Source of the DNA: a virus
Strand: one strand, 5' to 3'
Length of the DNA: 46,393 bases
Virus record (IMG/VR): IMGVR_UViG_3300031364_000005
Location: 1 to 46,393 of that record
Below, in pieces: positions 38,321-45,673 of the stretch; positions within the stretch are counted from its first letter, which is position 1; every line of letters begins with the position of its first letter. A program made the translations under genes and the position numbers. The notes beneath the pieces are model-generated. The model was given only the letters and a program-made list of their open reading frames with translations, ran no database searches and had not been told where the DNA came from.

Positions 38321-39421
38321 TTATTTATTAATATAATAGCCTTTAGCTTTTAATTCAATTTTTGAAAATCCTTTATTAATTTTTACTGGAAAATCATAAT
38401 AATCACCTTTATCTAAAATTATTCTTTCTTCAAAAAGCGGAATTTCTTTTCCATCAATTATTAATGTAAGATAGTCAATATATGTTATTTCGTCCTTTTC
38501 TTCAGATAATCTTATAATATTATCACCGGTAATTATTGATTTTGTTATATCGACAATTTCCTCTTTATAATTTTCAAATCCTATATGATTTTTAAGAATC
38601 TCATCTATAAAATGACTATTGATATAAATGAATGGACATGCTAAACCTTCAGCATTTGCTATCTGTTGAGATGAAGTAATATACCATTTCAATCCATCAC
38701 CATCACATTTTGCTTTAAAATAATTATTAGAAACAGATGTTAATACTAAACTACCTCCATTGCCATTAATTGAAGAACCAGATGAGTTCCCTTGAAACCA
38801 AAATTCAATTTCATCTCCTTCATTAGAACTTGATGCTGTAGGTAAATTAATAGTTATATTAGAAGATCCATTTGCTATCATGACACAACCTACGCCAACT
38901 GGAACATTATATATTGTTCCAAACCCTCCAGGGATATTAATATAATCTGTCTCTGTTCTTAATGCTAATCTCAATATTGAAGATGTCAAAATTCTTGTTG
39001 AATCAAATGCCCTTGCTTCTGATTCTGTCGCAAGTTCAGCTAAACCTGCTAGTGTCTGTGATGCGACTAATGATCCTAATCCTGCTGGTGTGACTGCCAG
39101 TAATGCTGATAATTTTGCTTGTGTTTCTGCACCCGTGGCTAATTCAACTACACCTTTTTCTGAAACAGAAGCAGCTAAAGTACGAACATAATAAGCTAAT
39201 GCTTGAATAAATTGAAACCCTTGAGTTTCGTTTTCGGGTAATCCGTTGTGAGATATACCAGCTGTACGCATCAATTTATGAAAAAACTGGACTATGTCTC
39301 CATATAATTCTTCAATAACCGGTGTCCCTGCATCCGGGGGTACTGCGTTTAAAATTCGTCCATTTGGATAATCAGCGTCTGCCGGCACAATATTTGGTAT
39401 AGTTGTCAGATTTCTTGCCAT
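38321..39421 (-). CDS. fibre-like protein encoded between portal and protease
   Basis: This 366-residue protein contains the tail-fibre repeat pattern SEKGVVELATGAETQAKLSA, then AVTPAGLGSL and LAGLAELATESEARAFDSTR. This is known from T4-group and P2-group fibres (Phage_fiber_2-type repeats). The C-terminus is beta-rich (YLTLIIDGKEIPLFEERIIL, VKINKGFSKIELKAKGYYI). Fibre genes normally lie after the baseplate. Here it is inside the head block with one-base spacing on both sides, so it may be a head or neck fibre. Its true location on the virion is unknown. Confidence 0.65.
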   Translation of the reverse strand: MARNLTTIPNIVPADADYPNGRILNAVPPDAGTPVIEELYGDIVQFFHKLMRTAGISHNGLPENETQGFQFIQALAYYVRTLAASVSEKGVVELATGAETQAKLSALLAVTPAGLGSLVASQTLAGLAELATESEARAFDSTRILTSSILRLALRTETDYINIPGGFGTIYNVPVGVGCVMIANGSSNITINLPTASSSNEGDEIEFWFQGNSSGSSINGNGGSLVLTSVSNNYFKAKCDGDGLKWYITSSQQIANAEGLACPFIYINSHFIDEILKNHIGFENYKEEIVDITKSIITGDNIIRLSEEKDEITYIDYLTLIIDGKEIPLFEERIILDKGDYYDFPVKINKGFSKIELKAKGYYINK

Positions 39422-41058
39422 CAGTCTTTATTTATTATTGTAAGTTCTGAAACCATTTTCTTTTTTGGGTCAGGTATCAAATTTTTTGGTATAATTTTTT
39501 TCTGAGTGTTAATCTTATTCATGTTCTGAGAAAAGTCACCCGTTCCTAAACCTTCAGTTTCTTGGTCGTAATCAGATAGTGGTGTAGTTTGATCACCTAG
39601 TCTTAATCTAGCGGCCTGAACTTCTTTGACCGGATCAATATGTGGAACATTAATACCTCTGAACCTTGCATTTCTATATGCTTCAATAACCATCAAATCA
39701 CCCGTTAAAAGTGCTTTAATATAACCATCAGCATTTATTTTTCCTTTTAAAATTTCCATATCTAACCAAAAATTGTAATAATTCTTATAAAACTGATTAG
39801 AAAATTTCTCGCGGGATGTTTTCATTGAATGCTCCCAATCCTTTATGGCGGCCCTTGATGCTGAATAATTACTATTATACATTGACAAAGCAACCTCGAA
39901 AGGTAATCCTATTGAGGCACAAACTAATTGAATATTGGTTGTATAGAAATCTTTAAAATAAAGTTCGTTTTTTGATTCGAGTAATTTTAAAGTCGCCCCT
40001 ATAGGCATATTGAATGCCTGTTTATTCGTTGTTGCTGCTACTTTTGTTGCAGCTGCTTCATAATCATCTATGCTTTTTGACTCTGGAGCTTCTCCCATTC
40101 CGAGATTCCTGGCTTGTTGTATCTTCGCTAAAAAAGGATTTTCACCTGTTGAATCAGGTGAATGTTCTACTGAGTAGGCTATTTTTTGCCGTTCTTCCGC
40201 ACTTCCTACCGTTGCCTCTTTATATCGATCAAGTTTCTTAAGTGTCTCAAGTATTGCAGCTAAAAGGGGTAATCCTCTGACATTATCAATTCTGTATTTA
40301 TTGCCATAAACCATAAATGCCATTAACTGGCCCGATTTTTCACCATATCTAGGCACCCTATAAATCTTATTGTCTGCTCCCCATATATAATATGCTATAT
40401 GCTCGTTTGATTTGCTTATCTCGATACCGTACTCGATCCTATTACCTCTTTGTTCAGCCTCTTTTATATAATGAGTTTCCAAAAAAGGGGTTAAAACATG
40501 AGCGCCATCAATCAGTTGAATGTTACAATAACCATTTTCAACCCGGTTTATAACTAAACAATCTCCCCCTATAATTGCATTCTTGTGAGCTTCGGCGGCT
40601 AAATAATCGATTGATGTCATTTTTGCAGAATCAGAAAACCTTGAGCTGGTCCATAAATTGAATCTTGACTCTACATTCTTGATAAAATCTTCGCTTACTT
40701 TAATATTTTCTTGTGCTAAAACTTCTGAGACTGGTTCTGGTTGAACTTTTAATCCTTTTCCTACTACCCATAAATTGAATTTATTAATCACGATCTGAGC
40801 AATCTCACTTTCAAGATAAGCTTGCCATGAACGGACCCTTAAAAAATCATAAACTAATTGATAGTCCTTTGCAGCCCCCATTTCACCAGGAGTTTTTTCG
40901 CCATCAAAAGGTGCTGCATATAGATGTGAATAATTATAGTAAGGAGAGTAGTTTGCTTCTGCCAGATTCCTTTTTAAGTCTGACACCTCGGATTCAAGTT
41001 TATTAATTTTCTTCTTATTGAATACGTCTAAACTTATTTGATTGAATAGTCCCGGCAT
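39421..41058 (-). CDS. portal protein, lambda gpB family
   Basis: This 545-residue protein has the lambda-type portal pattern: SDLKRNLAEANYSPYYNYSH, LRVRSWQAYLESEIAQIVIN, a middle NAIIGGDCLVINRVENGYCN, RIDNVRGLPLLAAILETLKK, and a C-terminal QAARLRLGDQTTPLSDY. It forms the dodecameric DNA channel. It overlaps the gpW-like gene by 44 nt at its start and shares one base with the fibre-like gene at its end. Confidence 0.9.
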   Translation of the reverse strand: MPGLFNQISLDVFNKKKINKLESEVSDLKRNLAEANYSPYYNYSHLYAAPFDGEKTPGEMGAAKDYQLVYDFLRVRSWQAYLESEIAQIVINKFNLWVVGKGLKVQPEPVSEVLAQENIKVSEDFIKNVESRFNLWTSSRFSDSAKMTSIDYLAAEAHKNAIIGGDCLVINRVENGYCNIQLIDGAHVLTPFLETHYIKEAEQRGNRIEYGIEISKSNEHIAYYIWGADNKIYRVPRYGEKSGQLMAFMVYGNKYRIDNVRGLPLLAAILETLKKLDRYKEATVGSAEERQKIAYSVEHSPDSTGENPFLAKIQQARNLGMGEAPESKSIDDYEAAATKVAATTNKQAFNMPIGATLKLLESKNELYFKDFYTTNIQLVCASIGLPFEVALSMYNSNYSASRAAIKDWEHSMKTSREKFSNQFYKNYYNFWLDMEILKGKINADGYIKALLTGDLMVIEAYRNARFRGINVPHIDPVKEVQAARLRLGDQTTPLSDYDQETEGLGTGDFSQNMNKINTQKKIIPKNLIPDPKKKMVSELTIINKD

Positions 41059-41326
41059 CAGCTAATCGCATTATTCTTGTTCCTGTTATTTCTGAAAGTA
41101 TTCGATTTCTTATCTTTTCATATTCATTTATGGCTTTTGCTATTTGATCGGAGCTCCTGTAAGTAGTTTGTATTCTTGTCTGTCCATCATCTAATGAATA
41201 ACTGACAACTCCACTATTCGAAACTACTAATAATTGCTGTTCTTCTAAAGCTGAAATAATAGCCGTGATACGGTCATATTTGATCTTTAAATTATCACTG
41301 TCTATTATGTATTGATATTCTGTCAT
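41015..41326 (-). CDS. gpW-like head-tail joining protein
   Basis: This 103-residue protein, just before the portal gene as W precedes B in lambda, has a helical gpW-like part (LKIKYDRITAIISALEEQQL), a beta element (VVSYSLDDGQTRIQTTY) and SSDQIAKAINEYEKIRNRIL. It is longer than lambda gpW (68). It is the first gene after the accessory cassette and likely starts the main structural transcript. Confidence 0.65.
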   Translation of the reverse strand: MTEYQYIIDSDNLKIKYDRITAIISALEEQQLLVVSNSGVVSYSLDDGQTRIQTTYRSSDQIAKAINEYEKIRNRILSEITGTRIMRLADAGTIQSNKFRRIQ

Positions 41327-41344
41327 ATAAATGAATCAATGATA

Positions 41345-41371
41345 CAAATATATGATATTAATTATTTCAAA
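41345..41371 (-). promoter_or_regulatory. possible structural operon promoter
   Basis: The -7 box TATATTTG (41345-41352) is an exact match to TAnnTTTG. The nearest upstream TTTG (41368-41371) is 15 bp away, closer than the usual 19-21. It lies 19 nt before the gpW-like start and after the cassette terminator, so a promoter here would be needed for structural genes. Moderate confidence. Confidence 0.45.
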
Positions 41372-41462
41372 TGAATTATTTTATTAACTAATTTATTGTA
41401 AATTAACAATTTGCGTTATATCTTCGTTTTATTTTTTAAATATGTAAGTATTTTTATTGCAT

Positions 41463-41492
41463 AAAAAAACCCCGGCTAAATTAATAGTCGGG
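41463..41492 (-). terminator. terminator of accessory cassette 2
   Basis: On the minus strand CCCGACT pairs with AGCCGGG (one A-C mismatch) around an 8-nt loop, followed by T7 (41463-41469). It ends the cassette between terminase and gpW-like genes and separates it from the structural promoter. Confidence 0.75.
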
Positions 41493-41565
41493 ATTAATAT
41501 CGTTAATTTTTAATTTATTAATTCTTTCTACCATTAAAAGCCCGCATTCCGAAGAAGTACGGGCT
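41493..41565 (-). promoter_or_regulatory. orphan cassette leader with GCCCG hairpin, no gene
   Basis: AGCCCG (41539-41544) pairs with CGGGCT (41560-41565), with an inner TTC/GAA stem and TTCG loop on the minus strand. It is followed by GGTAGAAAGAATTAATAAA and AAAAATTAACGATAT, a degraded form of the AAAAATTAGCGACATG leader. No ATG or gene follows; the cassette terminator starts directly. This looks like a slot from which a gene was lost, or an unused leader. Confidence 0.6.
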
Positions 41566-41581
41566 GCAACCAATCCCCTGG

Positions 41582-42370
41582 CTATCTATAATCTATTACT
41601 TTCGAATTGTCATAGGCATATACTTTCGAATTTTCATTAGCATATACTACCGAATTTTCATAGGCAGATACTTCCGAATTGCCTCGGGCATATACTTTCG
41701 AATTTTCATAGGCAGATACTTCCGAATTGCCTCGGGCATATACTTTCGAATTGGCATAGGCACGTACTTCCGAATTGCCTCGGGCATATACTTCCGAATT
41801 TTCAAAGGCATATACTTTCGAATTTTCATAGGCATATACTACCGAATTTTCATAAGCAAATACTTCCGAATTGCCTCGGGCACGTACTACCGAATTGTCT
41901 CGGGCAGATACTTTCGAATTGTCTCGGGCAATTACTACCGAATTTCCATAGGCATATACTTTCGAATTTTCATAAGCAAATACTTTCGAATTGCCATTGG
42001 CATATACTTTCGAATTGCCTGTGGCAGATACTTCCGAATTGCCTCGGGCATATACTTCCGAATTTTCATAAGCAAATACTTTCGAATTGCCTGTGGCAGA
42101 TACTTCCGAATTGCCGGTTACTATTAAGTACCCGTCTTTTACATCTTCGTTGCAATAGATAGAGTTACGGTTGAAAATTTCTTTGTACTTTGTTACGATA
42201 GATTCTGTAACAACGTTATTTTCTGTGCACCAATGAAAATTATCTTTCAATACAATGCAAAATAATTCCTCGGTTTCAGCAGAGACCAATTTCTTGAATT
42301 CTCCCTTGCAAGCGCTGTTTTCCTTGCATAGATCTATTATTTCTTCCCTAAAAGTTTTGTATGTGTCCAT
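41582..42370 (-). CDS. octad-repeat protein, cassette 2 (22 repeats)
   Basis: This 262-residue protein shares the 86-residue N-terminal domain (MDTYKTFREEIIDLCKENSA) with the two copies near 2.4-3.7 kb, and has 22 octads, such as NSEVSATG, NSKVFAYE, NSEVYARG. Nearly every octad starts AAT TCG in DNA. It follows the conserved leader and the double-hairpin element. Its placement between terminase and gpW-like genes marks it as an accessory (moron) gene. No signal peptide or transmembrane part. Function unknown. Confidence 0.8.
   Translation of the reverse strand: MDTYKTFREEIIDLCKENSACKGEFKKLVSAETEELFCIVLKDNFHWCTENNVVTESIVTKYKEIFNRNSIYCNEDVKDGYLIVTGNSEVSATGNSKVFAYENSEVYARGNSEVSATGNSKVYANGNSKVFAYENSKVYAYGNSVVIARDNSKVSARDNSVVRARGNSEVFAYENSVVYAYENSKVYAFENSEVYARGNSEVRAYANSKVYARGNSEVSAYENSKVYARGNSEVSAYENSVVYANENSKVYAYDNSKVIDYR
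41585..42112 (-). repeat. 24-bp tandem coding repeat, 22 units
   Basis: Twenty-two in-frame 24-bp units without spacers. As in the other two copies, codons 1, 2 and 4 are fixed at the DNA level. Codon 3 is GAA, AAA or GTA, and codons 5, 7 and 8 vary mostly by amino-acid-changing bases. Neighbouring blocks such as NSEVSAYE-NSKVYARG recur. Confidence 0.85.
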
Positions 42371-42409
42371 GTCGCTAATTTTAAGTTATTAATTCCTTCT
42401 ACCACCAAA

Positions 42410-42461
42410 ACCCCTGACCTCGAAAGGATCAGGGGCACCGCCAGAATTAGCGGAAACTGGC
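42410..42461 (-). promoter_or_regulatory. double-hairpin leader element, copy 2
   Basis: CCCCTG (42411-42416) pairs with CAGGGG (42430-42435). GCCAG (42440-42444) pairs perfectly with CTGGC (42457-42461) around a 12-nt loop. In the transcript the loop contains CGCUAAUU, the exact complement of AAUUAGCG in the leader directly before AUG of the octad gene at 42370. Loop-leader pairing could hide the start site. Copy 1 is at 4030-4081. Confidence 0.65.
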
Positions 42462-42464
42462 AGT

Positions 42465-42872
42465 TTATAAATATTTTTTTGATAATATCTTTAATATGTT
42501 TAAATCTTCCATATACCAATTATTGCCTGGCTCATCAGGGCATATCAATACCCATCCTTGACCGTTTGAACTAGGACGGTGTAATGCCCTCCAATCTATC
42601 CCGGTCCTGTTAAAACGTGAAGAAGTGGCATAAGGATCGAACATTGCTTTTTTTATTTCAGCCAAAAAAGCCTTTTTTTCTTCGAAAGTAGTTTCATTTT
42701 TGTTGTTTAACTTTGTCATCCGGCGAACATTTCTTTTTCGCCTTGCATCTAAAATATTGTCATCGCTAAAGCCTATTTTTGCAGCTTCTTTGAACGATTT
42801 ATGACGTTTGTCTAATTTATAAGGATTACGATAATTATAATACTTGATTGCATTTTCAATAATTGTTTTCAT
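42465..42872 (-). CDS. hypothetical protein in cassette 2
   Basis: This 135-residue basic protein (IENAIKYYNYRNPYKLDKRH, FEEKKAFLAEIKKAMFDPYA) has a C-terminal part with aromatic and Cys residues (GQGWVLICPDEPGNNWYMED). No family recognised. It uses the cassette leader (TTAGCGTCATG). It may bind nucleic acid because of its basic first half. Confidence 0.6.
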   Translation of the reverse strand: MKTIIENAIKYYNYRNPYKLDKRHKSFKEAAKIGFSDDNILDARRKRNVRRMTKLNNKNETTFEEKKAFLAEIKKAMFDPYATSSRFNRTGIDWRALHRPSSNGQGWVLICPDEPGNNWYMEDLNILKILSKKYL

Positions 42873-42898
42873 GACGCTAATTTTTAGTTAATTACTTT

Positions 42899-43240
42899 TT
42901 ATATAGAGCAATATTTACAAATAGATATTGCGCAATTATTATCATTATTTGATATATGATACATTTCATCTTTTGTATAATACTCAAAACAACATTCACA
43001 TTCATAATAATGTGAACTTACCTCCTTTATCATATCTTCATCAAATGATTTAGATATTTTAGGAATATATTCTTCTGGATAATCATAAATTAATTTAGGA
43101 TTATCGGTTATCAATTCCCAAAATAAATTTGAATTATTTTTATTGCTTTTATAGACATCACTTTTCATTTTTACATCTGATATAACAAGTGAACCGTCTA
43201 ATTTAGAATATTGAGCATAAAGCCCTAATTTATCTTTCAT
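42899..43240 (-). CDS. Cys-rich small protein in cassette 2
   Basis: This 113-residue protein has a C-terminal metal-like site: YECECCFEYYTKDEMYH, then CAISICKYC. The N-terminal part (LYAQYSKLDGSLVISDVKMK) is not recognised. It fits the pattern of cysteine-pair proteins seen at 807-2027. It follows the cassette leader and the GCCCG hairpin. Confidence 0.6.
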   Translation of the reverse strand: MKDKLGLYAQYSKLDGSLVISDVKMKSDVYKSNKNNSNLFWELITDNPKLIYDYPEEYIPKISKSFDEDMIKEVSSHYYECECCFEYYTKDEMYHISNNDNNCAISICKYCSI

Positions 43241-43273
43241 ATCGCTAATTTTTAATTGTTTCTACCTATAAAA

Positions 43274-43298
43274 GCCCGCACTCCGGAGAGATACGGGC
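43274..43298 (-). promoter_or_regulatory. GCCCG hairpin leader element, copy 3
   Basis: GCCCG (43274-43278) pairs with CGGGC (43294-43298). The inner stem is CTC/GAG where copies 1 and 2 have TTC/GAA. The T-A pair is thus replaced by C-G, a compensatory change supporting the stem. It is followed by the usual leader and the gene at 43240. Confidence 0.65.
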
Positions 43299-43316
43299 CG
43301 CCAATAATTATTGTCA

Positions 43317-43541
43317 TTAGCTTAATTCAATATTTAATCTGTTGTTTTCACAAAAAGATGTTATTTTAACAAATTCTTCATATTTTGCAAAAAAAGTAAA
43401 ATACTCCCAGTTCATTCCATTCCAATGGCCACCCCATTTTACATTAAATACTTCAAACTCATCTTTAATACAGTTTCTTAACATTTGTAATGTGTTGAAG
43501 TTTACTGAATTTGCTGTGTGTTTTTTCATTCCTTTTTTCAT
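43317..43541 (-). CDS. first gene of cassette 2, hypothetical
   Basis: This 74-residue protein (MKKGMKKHTANSVNFNTLQM, VKWGGHWNGMNWEYFTFFAK) is not recognised. It is the first gene after the promoter at 43584-43632 and uses the leader TTAGCGTCATG. A second possible start is 12 nt further in (MKKHTAN); the leader position supports 43541. Confidence 0.55.
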   Translation of the reverse strand: MKKGMKKHTANSVNFNTLQMLRNCIKDEFEVFNVKWGGHWNGMNWEYFTFFAKYEEFVKITSFCENNRLNIELS

Positions 43542-43583
43542 GACGCTAATTTTTAATTGTTTCTTATATTAAGTTTTACGATG

Positions 43584-43632
43584 CTAAGATATGAAATGTT
43601 TCATTACAATGCAAACTTTTTTATTCTTTTTT
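43584..43632 (-). promoter_or_regulatory. promoter of accessory cassette 2
   Basis: The -7 box TATCTTAG (43584-43591) and -33 box TTTG (43612-43615) are 20 bp apart. The upstream AAAAAAGAATAAAAAA element is at 43617-43632. The whole arrangement matches the promoter at 5136-5184. It lies directly after the large terminase stop codon (43637). Confidence 0.75.
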
Positions 43633-43636
43633 ATGT

Positions 43637-45673
43637 TTAAATGCCGGATTTTTTTATTATATCGCAAAATTTACCCCAACTTACATCTTGAACTTTACTA
43701 GCTTTTAAGAAATAATCTACGAATATATCTCTTAATGCCGGAGTATACACCGCGCAATCCCAAAAGTGATTATCGACAGTGCTATGTTTTTTCTTCCAAG
43801 TATAACCAACTTCTGAACCATCTGCATTTAGTTTTGGTACCTTATGTTCTGACTCAAATTGTTTGAAATAATTCTTATATGAATATTTGCCATCAGCTGG
43901 ATCTGGAAAATTCATAAATCCAACCGGTTGAGAAATTCCGCTATCATCTGACCACACAAACTCAATCCTATCTGCAATTAAATCTTTCAACTGATTAACC
44001 TCGAACAAAAATAAATTCTCCCTTTCTCTTGATTTCTTATAAAAGTCTGTGTCGGCCCCTAATTTTCGCACCTTATTAGTATCACCTTTTAATCCAATTG
44101 TCATTAATGGAACTGGCTCATATTGCATAACATCAATAAATATATATGCATATTGGGTGAAATTACCTGTATCTATGCCAGAAATCATTATTGTATAATT
44201 TTTACCTGATGCCCCTTTATAAACTTTTTGCAATATTTGTTTTTTAAAGAAATCAAAGGCATTATTTATTCGCTCATTATTTCGATAAGTCCACAATTCT
44301 CTATTTTCCTGAGATAATTTCCTATGAAAAGTACCAATTGAACCGGCATCTATTGAATAAGTGCACCCTGTTTCTGAATGTGCAACAACCTCATAATCAA
44401 TCCTAGCATCATCTATTTTACCATTTAGGTCACATGAGCAGGTAAGCATTATTATTTTACCATTGCCATCTTGTTCCGATAAAGTATCTGGTATAGTACC
44501 GATTGTATATCCTCGCGTATTAGTTGCAAGTTGGCTAATCTTTGGGGCCTTCCCTTGTTCCTCGTAAGTTTGACCTAATACAAGATTTAAGAATACCTGT
44601 AAGTTTCTTTTCTTAACAATACCTGCCGCTGGAAATATCTTAATCCATTGCATCGCATGATGGGTCCAATCAAAAAATCCAGGCGGTGAATATAATCCGG
44701 ATATATGATAACTATACCAATCTGGCCGGCTCGGTTCGGCTGTTGGTTTCCAGATTCCATTGATTAGCATTTCTTTTTTATGGTTTTCTTTGAAAAATCC
44801 TTTGCATTCCTGGCATATATAACCTACTGAGCTTTCGATTAAATGTCCTTTATCATCTTTTTCAAAGTAAACTCCAACCTGTTCTTTTGTTTCTTCATCA
44901 ATTTGATACCATTTAAGGTCAATATAGGAACCGCATAATGGACATGGCATGAAATAATAACGCTGGTCACCCATCATGAACGCTGGTTCTATGAGGCTAT
45001 TTTGTTTTATCTCAGGAGTAGATATGAAACAAACTTTCATTAGGTCCTTAAATGAGTTAAACCTCATTAAAACCAAGTCAATAATATCCCCTGCTTGTTT
45101 CTCAGCTCTTACAGCTGCCTCGAAATCATCAAAGAAACCATATCTGAATGAGTTCTGCCTAATTTTATCTACTGCTTTAATTGACTGAGCCATCAAAGAA
45201 CCGCCTGGAAATTCTTTCATATTGTTAGTATCACCGGTCCTTTTATTGTTTTTCTTTATTGTATTTGGCCGGATAAAACCTCTAAGTCCTGAGTGTTCAA
45301 TCATCTGATCAATCTTCTTTACCATCTGGCCTTCACTCAATTCTTTGTCGGCTGATGTTAAAATAATGTTCCCAGGATAATTTTTTATGATATATCCAAT
45401 CCCTGTTTCAATAAAATTAGTTGATTTTCCAATCTGTGCACCCCCCATTATAGATAATAGCCTCATCGGATGATCTGGACTTAGTGTATTTACCGGCTCT
45501 TTCCAGTATGGAAACCTATCATAACTAACTTTACCAGGGAACGCACTGACATCGGGAGTTAATATTCTATTCTTTTCTGCCCATTCTGATGGTAATTCCT
45601 GAGATATTTTTGTTTTAAAATAGTCCCTTGCAAATTGTAACAGTAGTTCTGTGTTACTTTCTTGCATTTTCAA
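43637..45673 (-). CDS. terL: terminase large subunit, lambda GpA type
   Basis: This 678-residue protein is of the GpA family: WAEKNRILTPDVSAFPGKVS, PFWKEP-like residues (FPYWKEPVN), the P-loop region LLSIMGGAQIGKSTNFIETG near 72-90, Walker B FFDDFEAA, a zinc-like CPLCGSYIDLKW and CQECK pair, and nuclease-domain residues (VDNHFWDCAVYTPALRD). GpA-type enzymes cut at cos. It overlaps the small terminase gene by 20 nt. The accessory cassette follows its stop codon, splitting it from gpW. Confidence 0.95.
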   Translation of the reverse strand: MKMQESNTELLLQFARDYFKTKISQELPSEWAEKNRILTPDVSAFPGKVSYDRFPYWKEPVNTLSPDHPMRLLSIMGGAQIGKSTNFIETGIGYIIKNYPGNIILTSADKELSEGQMVKKIDQMIEHSGLRGFIRPNTIKKNNKRTGDTNNMKEFPGGSLMAQSIKAVDKIRQNSFRYGFFDDFEAAVRAEKQAGDIIDLVLMRFNSFKDLMKVCFISTPEIKQNSLIEPAFMMGDQRYYFMPCPLCGSYIDLKWYQIDEETKEQVGVYFEKDDKGHLIESSVGYICQECKGFFKENHKKEMLINGIWKPTAEPSRPDWYSYHISGLYSPPGFFDWTHHAMQWIKIFPAAGIVKKRNLQVFLNLVLGQTYEEQGKAPKISQLATNTRGYTIGTIPDTLSEQDGNGKIIMLTCSCDLNGKIDDARIDYEVVAHSETGCTYSIDAGSIGTFHRKLSQENRELWTYRNNERINNAFDFFKKQILQKVYKGASGKNYTIMISGIDTGNFTQYAYIFIDVMQYEPVPLMTIGLKGDTNKVRKLGADTDFYKKSRERENLFLFEVNQLKDLIADRIEFVWSDDSGISQPVGFMNFPDPADGKYSYKNYFKQFESEHKVPKLNADGSEVGYTWKKKHSTVDNHFWDCAVYTPALRDIFVDYFLKASKVQDVSWGKFCDIIKKSGI

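Noticed and set aside
41647-41835. Minus-strand KYMPEAIR-type repeat ORF as a second gene
   Set aside because: It is an alternate frame of the octad repeats without its own start signal; a similar shadow exists at 2443-2637.
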